A stretch of DNA of 11,534 bases from Sulfuricurvum sp. GTDB taxonomy: Bacteria > Campylobacterota > Campylobacteria > Campylobacterales > Sulfurimonadaceae. The notes under the pieces were generated by a model, which worked only from the letters and a program-made list of their open reading frames with translations, was not told the DNA's origin and ran no database searches. The position numbers and the translations under genes were made by a program. Positions 1 through 5,954 of this stretch are shown here, one piece after another. The stretch spans positions 1-11,534 of the forward strand of contig JAUXSZ010000241.1 of the NCBI GenBank assembly GCA_030679635.1, written 5' to 3'. Numbering within the stretch: the stretch's first letter is position 1; each line of letters opens with the position of its first letter.

Positions 1-720
1 CAGTATTTTTATATCATTGACCGTAGCGGTAATAGCATTCACGCGGCGATCAAAATCGGCCTCGTCAATCGTTACGGTTTCATCGCCCCCTATGAGCAAT
101 TCCAGAGCCATCAGCGCCTTCTCTTTTTCGGCGCGAGCGACCGATAGATGCTCATCCGCTTCGAGCCATGAGGCTTTGAATCTCGATTCGTCGGCGTGCG
201 TTTTCAATCCCACTTCCCGCATTTTCATCGCTTTGGTGTATTGCGCTTCGTAAAATTCAGACGATTTTTGTGCCGTATCGATCAGCTTTTCCAGATACGA
301 AATCGTGGTATATCGGAGCCAAACCTGTTCTATGATGCTGTTTTCTGCAGACGTTTTTTCCGAAGCGGCCCCCTCTTCATTGTACGCCGCCGCTTGAGCA
401 ATGTGGCCGTTTCGCCCAAAATCCCACAACGGATAACTCCCGCTGACGTCGGCATGAAACGCATCGGTTTGACGCGTTGAGAGAATTCCGTTTGAGGGGA
501 TGACGACGGTTTTGGTCGGATAATACTCCCCATTCAGATCAATGCGGGGATACAATGCGGCTCCTGCGGCTTTCGTATCGGCTTTGGAACTCTCATGGCG
601 AAGGGCGGATGCTTGCCTATCGGGGTGGGATTGCAACGCCATGGCGATGGCATCGTCAAGCGTCAACAGCTCGGCCTTGGCATTGAAAAAAAGAAGTAAA
701 AGAGTCATTGTAATTTTCAT
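1..720 (-). CDS. TolC-family outer-membrane efflux protein (partial, C-terminus beyond left edge)
   Basis: An open frame starts at ATG 720 and stays open to the left edge, giving 240 codons of an expected 400 or more. Residues 1-16 form a signal peptide with a hydrophobic Leu/Phe core and a likely cleavage after NAKA. The mature start ELLTLDDAIAMAL, the later ALYPRIDLNG near residue 55 and YPLWDFGRNGHIAQA near 96-110 are typical of the outer-membrane efflux protein (TolC/OEP) repeat, followed by a long helical, Ala/Glu/Lys-rich stretch. TolC proteins form trimeric outer-membrane channels that work with a periplasmic adaptor and an inner-membrane pump; those partners may lie further left, outside the window. 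A GGTGGA-like ribosome binding site precedes the start. The gene lies 59 bases after the HPP gene on the same strand but appears to have its own FNR-type promoter (box at 775-788). The family call is strong; the substrate is unknown. Confidence 0.88.
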   Translation of the reverse strand, partial: MKITMTLLLLFFNAKAELLTLDDAIAMALQSHPDRQASALRHESSKADTKAAGAALYPRIDLNGEYYPTKTVVIPSNGILSTRQTDAFHADVSGSYPLWDFGRNGHIAQAAAYNEEGAASEKTSAENSIIEQVWLRYTTISYLEKLIDTAQKSSEFYEAQYTKAMKMREVGLKTHADESRFKASWLEADEHLSVARAEKEKALMALELLIGGDETVTIDEADFDRRVNAITATVNDIKIL

Positions 721-746
721 CTGTAATCCACCCAATAATTACGCTA

Positions 747-788
747 ATGGTAGCACAAAAAAAGAGTTCAGTTGTTGATTCAGATCAA
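747..788 (-). promoter_or_regulatory. FNR/DNR-type promoter of the tolC-like gene (box 775-788, -10 at 747-752)
   Basis: Bases 775-788 read TTGAT TCAG ATCAA, a perfect match to the FNR/DNR/NnrR-type palindrome TTGAT-N4-ATCAA. The box straddles the stop codon of the HPP gene. On the minus strand, 22 bases separate it from TGC-TACCAT (hexamer 752-747), which resembles an extended -10. A start of transcription near 740 would put the box centre at -41.5, the classical class II activator position, and leave a leader of about 20 bases before ATG 720. The box is read directly; the -10 is weaker, and activation rather than repression is inferred from spacing. Confidence 0.62.
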
Positions 789-1247
789 TAATTTTTTCTT
801 GATTTTTTCGATCCCTATGCCGATAATGATAAGAGTAATAAGGCCGATAAAAAGGGGTTCGAGAAGATAGAGCGTGAGATGCCCCTGTGTGACAATCAAA
901 AAATTAGCACCTGCTGGGGGGTGAATGGTTTTTGTCCAGTGCATCAACATAATCGTCACTCCCAATCCTCCTCCAATAATCATCCAATCGTTATGGCCAT
1001 AAAACAGCACAAGAGATCCGATAACGGTTGAAATCAGATAGCCGCCGAATATGTTTAACGGCTTGGAAAAGGGGCTGTTGGGTGCACTGAAAAGCAAAAC
1101 GGCCGTTGCCCCAAAAGGGGCGATCACCATCAGTGTCTGGGCTTTTTGAGCAATAAGCCCGATGAGGGAGAGGCCTATAAATGCCCCAATTCCTGCGAGG
1201 ATACTTTCAAAAAGATGAAAATTTCTTCTTTTTTTAGCGTTGTGCAT
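780..1247 (-). CDS. HPP-family integral membrane protein
   Basis: This 155-residue protein carries the signature of the HPP family. APFGATAVLLFSAPNSPFSKP lies near residues 43-63 and the name-giving HPPAGAN at 109-115. There are about four hydrophobic membrane segments (roughly 15-33, 38-54, 66-84 and 127-147), a basic N-terminus (KKRR) and a basic C-terminus (KIKKK). A member of the family in chloroplasts/cyanobacteria has been linked to nitrite transport; the role in bacteria is mostly unproved. The start ATG overlaps the last 14 bases of the globin gene, so the two are probably translationally coupled and share the NO-type promoter at 1720-1733. A role in handling nitrite/nitrate or another nitrogen oxide product next to the globin is inferred from this context only. 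The stop codon lies inside the second FNR-type box. Confidence 0.85.
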   Translation of the reverse strand: MHNAKKRRNFHLFESILAGIGAFIGLSLIGLIAQKAQTLMVIAPFGATAVLLFSAPNSPFSKPLNIFGGYLISTVIGSLVLFYGHNDWMIIGGGLGVTIMLMHWTKTIHPPAGANFLIVTQGHLTLYLLEPLFIGLITLIIIGIGIEKIKKKLLI

Positions 1248-1662
1248 ACAACTCTTGTTCGCGCTGCATTAAGACATTAGCAAGAAACGTATAGGCTTCT
1301 ACCCATGCGTTTTTACGATCCTCGGTAAATGCTTCCCCTAATACGTCGCCCATTGCGGTGATGAGTGCATCGGCAACCATAGGATAGTGGCTCGGCTTGA
1401 CGTGTGTTAGGACGTGTGACTGTGCCATTTTTTCAACAGCTTTTCCCAATACAGCAAGATTGTCGATATTTGCGGCAAACGCGGCAATGGCCCCTGCGAG
1501 TTTTTTGTGCTGATCTTTATCGGCATTGTCGAAAAGGGGTTTTGTCTCCGGATATTTTGAAAACAAAATTTCATACATGCGTGTCGTTACGTTTTCGGAT
1601 TCTTCATTGATCAAAGGGATGGTTTCTTTGACAGCGGCGATGGTTTCTTGTGATAAACTCAT
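1234..1662 (-). CDS. Single-domain globin (Cgb / flavohaemoglobin-type haem domain)
   Basis: At 142 residues this matches the haem domain of flavohaemoglobin (Hmp) and Campylobacter Cgb, with no reductase domain attached. Aligned by eye with Hmp, the key positions are present: B10 Tyr30 (RMYEILF), CD1 Phe44 (KPLF), E7 Gln51 (DKDQHKKLAGAIAAFA), proximal F8 His83 (MAQSHV) followed by the conserved VKPSHYPMV with Tyr93, and a C-terminal Glu in REQELY. The Tyr-B10/Gln-E7 distal pocket is typical of NO-dioxygenating globins, so the likely role is cytoplasmic conversion of NO plus O2 to nitrate, with electrons from an unidentified reductase. AGGA lies six bases before the ATG. Divergence from nnrS across one FNR/DNR-type box supports NO-responsive expression. 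A Cgb-like identity is likely; orthology to cgb itself is not proved. Confidence 0.92.
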   Translation of the reverse strand: MSLSQETIAAVKETIPLINEESENVTTRMYEILFSKYPETKPLFDNADKDQHKKLAGAIAAFAANIDNLAVLGKAVEKMAQSHVLTHVKPSHYPMVADALITAMGDVLGEAFTEDRKNAWVEAYTFLANVLMQREQELYAQR

Positions 1663-1691
1663 AAGGATTCCTGGTTTTAAAATTTGACAGA

Positions 1692-1761
1692 TTTATAGCT
1701 TGTTTTTAAAAAAATAAAATTGACGTGGATCAATAAATGCCCTCTTTCATCCCGCTATACT
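1692..1761. promoter_or_regulatory. Divergent globin/nnrS promoters sharing one FNR/DNR-type box
   Basis: The 123-base gap between the globin and nnrS holds TTGAC GTGG ATCAA at 1720-1733, one mismatch from the TTGAT-N4-ATCAA palindrome of FNR/DNR/NnrR regulators. Rightward, TATACT at 1756-1761 begins 22 bases after the box. Leftward, TATAAA at 1697-1692 begins 22 bases after the box on the other strand. With starts near 1768 and 1685, the box centre is at about -41.5 for both genes, as in class II activation, and no -35 hexamer is needed. Given the NO-related targets, a DNR/NnrR/NssR-like NO-sensing CRP/FNR-family regulator is most likely, though an oxygen-sensing FNR cannot be excluded. Confidence 0.78.
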
Positions 1762-1785
1762 CTTACAAAAGATAAGGAATAGATT

Positions 1786-2988
1786 ATGAGAACTTTTACC
1801 GCCCAACCGCCAGTTGCGCCAAAACACGCTTTTTTGTCGCAGTCTCATCAGCCGTTTTTTCTATTTGGCGTTGCATGGGCGATTGTGTCGATGCTTCTTT
1901 TTATCCTCTCGCATAAAGGGGTTGTCTCTTTGACCATCAGCGAGATTGAATTTCACGTCTATGGGCTGACGTTTATTGTGCTGATACAGTTTTTTCACGG
2001 ATTTTTATTTACAACCTTTCCCCGTTTTTGCATGAGTACGGCGATTCCAAAAGAGAGATACGCACCAATCGTTTGGCTCTATCAGATGTTCGCTCTCCTG
2101 TTCTTCGTGGGTGCGCTGACGTCGCCGTGGGTCGTTTTGATGGCCATGGCCGGTATCTTTTTTGCCCATTCGATGGCGTTTAAGGCACTGCTTTCGACCT
2201 ATCAAACAGGAAAATCACCCCAAAAAAGTGACCCCTTCTGGATGCTGATCGCGCACGCTATTGGGATTGCAATGCATGCTGCTATGGTGGTTGCGTATGG
2301 GATGGAACTTTTAGATTTGTCGGTAAGGTTGGTTTCTCTGATCAGCCCCGTCATTGTGAATCTCTTTTTGATTTTTCTGACCTTCATCGCGGCACAGCGG
2401 ATGATCCCTTTTTTCAGCCACTCGATGGAGATTCGCTCAACCCATTTTGTTGCGCGGGTGTTTGTTCTTTTAGTCGTTAAAACACTGTTGAATCTGTTAG
2501 AGATTCCTCTTGCCGAAGCTGCGGTGAGTCTATTGCTAGCAGCCTATCTTTTGAACGAATTTTTACGCTGGAGGCTCCCTCTTTTTCGTTCTGCCGCGAT
2601 TTTATGGATATTATATTTGGCGCTGTTTTGGTTTCCTCTTGCGTTGTTTATGGGAGCATTGACTCAAGTTTCTGAAGTGGTCGCCTACCGATCGTGGCTG
2701 TTTGCAGAGACCCATTTGCTCGTGTTGGGCTTTATAACCACCGTTTTGATCGGGTTTGGAACACGGGTGACTTTGGGGCACTCAGGACAAACGCCTCATG
2801 CGGATAAACTAACGATCGTTTTGTTTGTTTGGACGCAAGTCGTGGTGTTATTGCGTTTCGGACTCTCTGCCGACACCGCCTTTGGAGGTATGCATGGATG
2901 GCTCTTTGATGCGGCGGGTGCCGGGTGGATTGTGCTGTTTGGCGTATGGGCTCTACGGTATGGGAAGATACTGGCTTTAGGGCGCTAG
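1786..2988 (+). CDS. nnrS: NnrS-family haem/copper membrane protein
   Basis: This 400-residue polytopic protein has about twelve hydrophobic segments and the marks of the NnrS family. These are an N-terminal HAFLSQSHQPFF (His14, His21), FHVYG with His57, the QFFHGFLFTTFPRF stretch (His71), RMIPFFSHS near 205-213, and ETHLLVLGF (His310) leading to TRVTLGHSG at 327-334. NnrS proteins are inner-membrane haem- and copper-containing proteins, found in regulons of NO-responsive regulators, that help cells resist nitrosative stress; the biochemical reaction is not settled. The ATG is preceded by AAGGAA seven bases upstream and by a -10 and FNR/DNR-type box. The gene is divergent from the globin, and its last 12 bases overlap the end of the converging merP-like gene. 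The length matches the family, so it looks intact. Confidence 0.92.
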   Translation: MRTFTAQPPVAPKHAFLSQSHQPFFLFGVAWAIVSMLLFILSHKGVVSLTISEIEFHVYGLTFIVLIQFFHGFLFTTFPRFCMSTAIPKERYAPIVWLYQMFALLFFVGALTSPWVVLMAMAGIFFAHSMAFKALLSTYQTGKSPQKSDPFWMLIAHAIGIAMHAAMVVAYGMELLDLSVRLVSLISPVIVNLFLIFLTFIAAQRMIPFFSHSMEIRSTHFVARVFVLLVVKTLLNLLEIPLAEAAVSLLLAAYLLNEFLRWRLPLFRSAAILWILYLALFWFPLALFMGALTQVSEVVAYRSWLFAETHLLVLGFITTVLIGFGTRVTLGHSGQTPHADKLTIVLFVWTQVVVLLRFGLSADTAFGGMHGWLFDAAGAGWIVLFGVWALRYGKILALGR

Positions 2989-3237
2989 CTTTGCCGTATA
3001 GCCCGTTTGTGCAACACCGTTTTGCATACTTCGCAGGGTGACGGTCTCGTCGGTGATCACGAATGCCGTTTCGTTTTTAAAATTTACTTTGGCCTCTTTC
3101 ACTCCCGGGACACCGAGAAGCGCTTTTTTAACGGCGAGGGTGCACGCGATGCAGTGCATCCCCCCGATATGGAGTTTCCATTCTTTCGAATAGGCAAGCG
3201 TAGCTAACAATAACAACCCCAGCGTTATTCTCCCCAT
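2977..3237 (-). CDS. MerP-like periplasmic heavy-metal-associated (HMA) protein
   Basis: This is an 86-residue protein with a short signal peptide (hydrophobic residues 5-15, likely cleavage near AYS) and a single HMA fold. The metal-binding motif GMHCIACT (Cys29, Cys32) is followed by the conserved PGV and a C-terminal GYTAKL. In mercury operons MerP binds Hg(II) in the periplasm with two Cys thiols and passes it to MerT; other HMA proteins bind Cu(I). The start codon overlaps the end of the YedF-MerT gene by 13 bases, and GAGG precedes it, so it is the last gene of the sel operon. No merR, merA or copper ATPase lies nearby. A thiol ligand role for a selenium species is an inference from the operon; Hg or Cu binding remains possible. 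Confidence 0.87.
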   Translation of the reverse strand: MGRITLGLLLLATLAYSKEWKLHIGGMHCIACTLAVKKALLGVPGVKEAKVNFKNETAFVITDETVTLRSMQNGVAQTGYTAKLAP

Positions 3238-3836
3238 ATCAATCCCTCATAATAGGGATAAAGGAGGGCGGCGAGACTAAAGAGAAACAATCCCCAAAAA
3301 AGGGCTAAAAGGATTTTGGAAGTGAGGCTGGGTTCGCAGTCGCATTCGATCTGTTTTTTGATCACCATCCGGTAAAAACCGATACCCAGCATGATGACGG
3401 CGGCCGTCGTAAAGATCCATCGGTACTCTTCCAGAGCGGAAACGTTGATGATCCCCGCAAACGAGATTCCAAAAACCATAAAGAGCGTCGGAACGATGCA
3501 GCAGGAAGCCGACAAAAGGGCGGTTACCAATGCGCCCGATAGAACGAGAACGGCGCTTTTGCGCTCCTGCTGCATCATGAAGTCGACGGGATTCTCCTCC
3601 TCCGAGCGCTGAACATACCCCATCCCTTTTGTGATAACGAGGCGTGTAGCGCCATCCTCCAGAACCTCTTGCGTGAAGGTACAGTTTTGGGAGAGAGCAA
3701 AACGTTTGCAGTTTTCACGCCCCGAGAGGGTATTTACCTCTACTATGAGGGTTGCGTCTTCGGGAAGGGAATCCAGCGCTTTTTTGGTCTCCAGTACCGG
3801 TTTTGGACACTCCATGTCACGACAATTGAGGGTCAT
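3225..3836 (-). CDS. YedF-type carrier domain fused to MerT-type membrane transporter domain
   Basis: This is a 203-residue two-domain protein. Residues 1-71 resemble the N-terminal domain of YedF (SirA/TusA fold): the MECPKPVLETKKAL motif with acceptor Cys10, then a NTLSGRENCKRFALSQ stretch and a closing ITKG that fit YedF better than TusA. YedF normally continues into a DsrE-like domain, which is absent. From about residue 93 the protein matches MerT: TM1 with the vicinal pair Cys112-Cys113 (SASCCIVP), the LEEYRWIF stretch, TM2, then a Cys165-x-Cys167 pair before TM3, the same arrangement as the two Cys pairs of MerT. MerT has a cytoplasmic N-terminus, so the carrier domain should face the cytosol. 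The start overlaps the preceding stop (ATGA) with no clear ribosome site, implying coupling. Mercury uptake is the alternative to the selenium role proposed here. Confidence 0.88.
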   Translation of the reverse strand: MTLNCRDMECPKPVLETKKALDSLPEDATLIVEVNTLSGRENCKRFALSQNCTFTQEVLEDGATRLVITKGMGYVQRSEEENPVDFMMQQERKSAVLVLSGALVTALLSASCCIVPTLFMVFGISFAGIINVSALEEYRWIFTTAAVIMLGIGFYRMVIKKQIECDCEPSLTSKILLALFWGLFLFSLAALLYPYYEGLIWGE

Positions 3837-4915
3837 AGCGGCAATTTTTTGGAGATGATCGTATAGCGGTAGCGGGAAGGTTCAAAGGCATCGAGGTACT
3901 CGCCATCCACTTCGCCATACACGTAGCCAAAAGAGTCGAGTGTCCCCTGGGCATTGGCCGGATAGAGATCAAAATCTCGGGCATGATTGAACGCCATCCA
4001 GTTGTTTTCCCAAAAGCCGAAAAATTTATCGGCAAGTTCTCGGGCACGTTTGGATGTCGGATCAATCTCTTCTTTGAGGACCAGTTTGGTAATGTCGGCG
4101 GGATCGCACGGTATCCATCCTATTGTGGGGATGAAAAACTCCATCTTGCAGTGTTGGGATTTGGTAATATCTTCTTTCGCTCCAAAAGCCGCCGAGAGGC
4201 GTGAGGGTCCGATCCGAATCCCCATCACTTCGCGTGCGGGAATACTCGATGCCCGCATCAAGGCGACGCACAGCGCCGACATATCAAGGCATTTTCCCCC
4301 CATTCTCCCCTCTTTTTCGAGCTGGGAGAGCATGGCATTGGGACTGCCGACGCCGCATCCGTGGACACTCTCATCGCGGTAGCTGTTGGCAATAATCCAG
4401 TCGTAGATTTTACGGGCTTTTTTGAGAGGATCCTTCTCGTTTCCGACTATTTTTTGAGCAGTTTTGGCAACGGTACCGTCGGTCGGGATATGGACTGTTG
4501 GGGCTAAAAACTCTTGGCTACTCTCTACTTCATCGGGACAGACCCGTTTGCGTTTGAAATCGCATTGGCGATCGTGCAGGGCGACTCTCATCGTGAGGTT
4601 CAGCGTTTTGGTCGCGGCACTTTTCTCCCAATGGGTATAAAGGGTCGCGCTTCCGTAGTTATTGTGAGCCGTTTGAAAAGACTTTTTCGAATCGGATGCC
4701 GCGCCGATCTGAAGAACGCTTTGAAATTCCGGAATGTCCGAGGGGAGGGGAATCCACAAAGAACACTCCTGGGCTCCATGGTGGGTAAGATCAAATGTCC
4801 AGTTTATGTCATAAACGGCAAGGGTTGTTTTCGTTTGGGTTGCGGTGAGAAAAGAGGGGGTGAAGCAAATCGCCCCGGCAAGAGCCGTTTTGGTCATAAA
4901 TTCGCGTCTGTGCAT
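3833..4915 (-). CDS. Tat-exported transglutaminase-like (papain-fold) protein
   Basis: This 360-residue protein begins HRREFMTKTALAGAI, a twin-arginine signal peptide (RREFM followed by a hydrophobic stretch), so a folded periplasmic protein is expected. A beta-rich N-terminal part (about 30-140) precedes a transglutaminase-like core: the helix KARKIYDWIIANSYRDES near 166-183, catalytic Cys209 in GGKCLDMSALCVAL, His255 in SQHCKMEFF and Asp271 in GWIPCDPAD. Such proteins can be proteases, amidases or cross-linking enzymes, so the substrate cannot be given. It is rich in cysteine (about nine), unusual for a periplasmic protein. It lies 4 bases after selD, with AGGA inside the end of selD as ribosome site, and overlaps the YedF-MerT gene by 4 bases, so it is a true operon member. 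Its link to selenium metabolism is unexplained. Confidence 0.85.
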   Translation of the reverse strand: MHRREFMTKTALAGAICFTPSFLTATQTKTTLAVYDINWTFDLTHHGAQECSLWIPLPSDIPEFQSVLQIGAASDSKKSFQTAHNNYGSATLYTHWEKSAATKTLNLTMRVALHDRQCDFKRKRVCPDEVESSQEFLAPTVHIPTDGTVAKTAQKIVGNEKDPLKKARKIYDWIIANSYRDESVHGCGVGSPNAMLSQLEKEGRMGGKCLDMSALCVALMRASSIPAREVMGIRIGPSRLSAAFGAKEDITKSQHCKMEFFIPTIGWIPCDPADITKLVLKEEIDPTSKRARELADKFFGFWENNWMAFNHARDFDLYPANAQGTLDSFGYVYGEVDGEYLDAFEPSRYRYTIISKKLPL

Positions 4916-4919
4916 GTTG

Positions 4920-5954
4920 TTATCCTACAATAATATCGGTGTCGCCTTTGGCAACAACGTGTGCGACAATGGCGGCGGGGATCCCCTCGCTCACACAGCG
5001 TTCCAAAATCTTTTGGGCATCCTTGGGGGTTGCTGAAATGAGCAAACCGCCTGATGTCTGTGCGTCAAAAAGGATCATTTCAAGATCGGCACCGAGGGTG
5101 CGTTTGAAATGGACGTGAGCCTCCAGATACTCTTTATTGGCGTAACTGCCGGCCGGAATGATCCCCATCGAGGCCATAGGAAGCGCCTCGGGGAAAAAGG
5201 GGACGGAAGAACTCTCCACTTCAATCGTTTTAGCCCCCCCGCTCATCTCTCTCAAATGTCCCAGAAATCCAAAGCCCGTCACATCGGTGCAGGCGTGTGC
5301 GTTAAACTCCCTAGCGATGAGGGAGGCTTTGTAGTTCAGCGTTTTCATCGTCTCCGCGACTTTGCGCACGGTCGTCTCATCCAAAAGATCGGCTTTGATC
5401 GCCGTGATCAAAATCCCAAGCCCCAGTGGTTTGGTCAGAACGATCAGATCCCCTTCCTGCACGGTGTTGTTGCGCAGGATTTTGTCAGGGTGGACAAACC
5501 CGGTACACGAGAGGCCGTAAATCATCTCAGGGGTCTCGATCGTGTGTCCTCCTACAATCACCGCGCCGCACTCCTGGACTTTGCTCATCCCGCCGCGCAG
5601 GATTTCGGTCAAAATCTCCGTAGGGTGGTTTTTGCCGTCAAACCCCACGAGGTTAAGGGCGGTTTTGGCATCACCCCCCATCGCAAAGACATCGCTCAGA
5701 GAGTTGGCCGCCGCGATTTGACCGTAGACAAACGGGTCATCGACTACGGGGGTGATGAAATCAACCGTCTGCACCATTGCCAAATCGTCCGTGATTCGGT
5801 AAACACCGGCGTCTTCGTTCCCCTCGAATCCGACGAGTAAATCTTTGTGAAACGATTTCAGATGGCACGTGACATTTTCCAGCGATCCGGGAGAGAGTTT
5901 CGCGGCACATCCTGCTGCTCGGACAAACTTGGTGAGCTTAGCGCTGTTGTTCAT
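4920..5954 (-). CDS. selD: Selenide, water dikinase (selenophosphate synthase)
   Basis: SelD makes selenophosphate from selenide and ATP in the cytosol; selenophosphate is the selenium donor for tRNA 2-selenouridine and selenocysteine. The protein has 344 residues, the usual length. The N-terminal active-site loop reads AAGCAAKLSPG, giving catalytic Cys16 and Lys19; the second Cys of the E. coli CGCK motif is replaced by Ala, and there is no selenocysteine. Next come the nucleotide-binding motifs EGNEDAGVY, VDFITPVVDDP and the AANSLSDVFAMGG signature, VGGHTIE, CTDVTGFGFLGH and SQTSGGLL-type FDAQTSGGLLIS. The start ATG lies inside selU (17-base overlap) with AAGGGA as ribosome site. Its product presumably feeds SelU, encoded immediately upstream; no selA or selB is seen in the window. 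Confidence 0.97.
   Translation of the reverse strand: MNNSAKLTKFVRAAGCAAKLSPGSLENVTCHLKSFHKDLLVGFEGNEDAGVYRITDDLAMVQTVDFITPVVDDPFVYGQIAAANSLSDVFAMGGDAKTALNLVGFDGKNHPTEILTEILRGGMSKVQECGAVIVGGHTIETPEMIYGLSCTGFVHPDKILRNNTVQEGDLIVLTKPLGLGILITAIKADLLDETTVRKVAETMKTLNYKASLIAREFNAHACTDVTGFGFLGHLREMSGGAKTIEVESSSVPFFPEALPMASMGIIPAGSYANKEYLEAHVHFKRTLGADLEMILFDAQTSGGLLISATPKDAQKILERCVSEGIPAAIVAHVVAKGDTDIIVG

Noticed and set aside
1606..1620. TTGATCAA inside the globin gene as another FNR-type box
   Set aside because: The half-sites abut with no 4-base spacer, and it lies within coding sequence for Asn-Glu-Glu/Leu-Ile; no promoter elements fit.
2980..3004. GGGC...GCCC inverted repeat at the nnrS/merP convergence as a bidirectional terminator
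   Set aside because: The stem has only four clean base pairs with a long loop and no T-run on either strand, and it is inside coding sequence.
2977..3237. A classical mercury resistance (mer) operon
   Set aside because: The MerT- and MerP-like parts are present, but merA and merR are absent, the MerT part is fused to a YedF-type domain, and the genes are locked to selD/selU by overlaps.
5109..5840. Long open frame (243 codons) on the plus strand
   Set aside because: It is antisense to selD, whose motifs are complete and conserved; the plus-strand translation is rich in Arg/His/Gln with no recognisable domain and no start context.
5905..5911. Selenocysteine at the SelD active site
   Set aside because: The active-site codon is an ordinary Cys codon in GCAAK; no in-frame UGA with a downstream hairpin is seen in any gene of the window.
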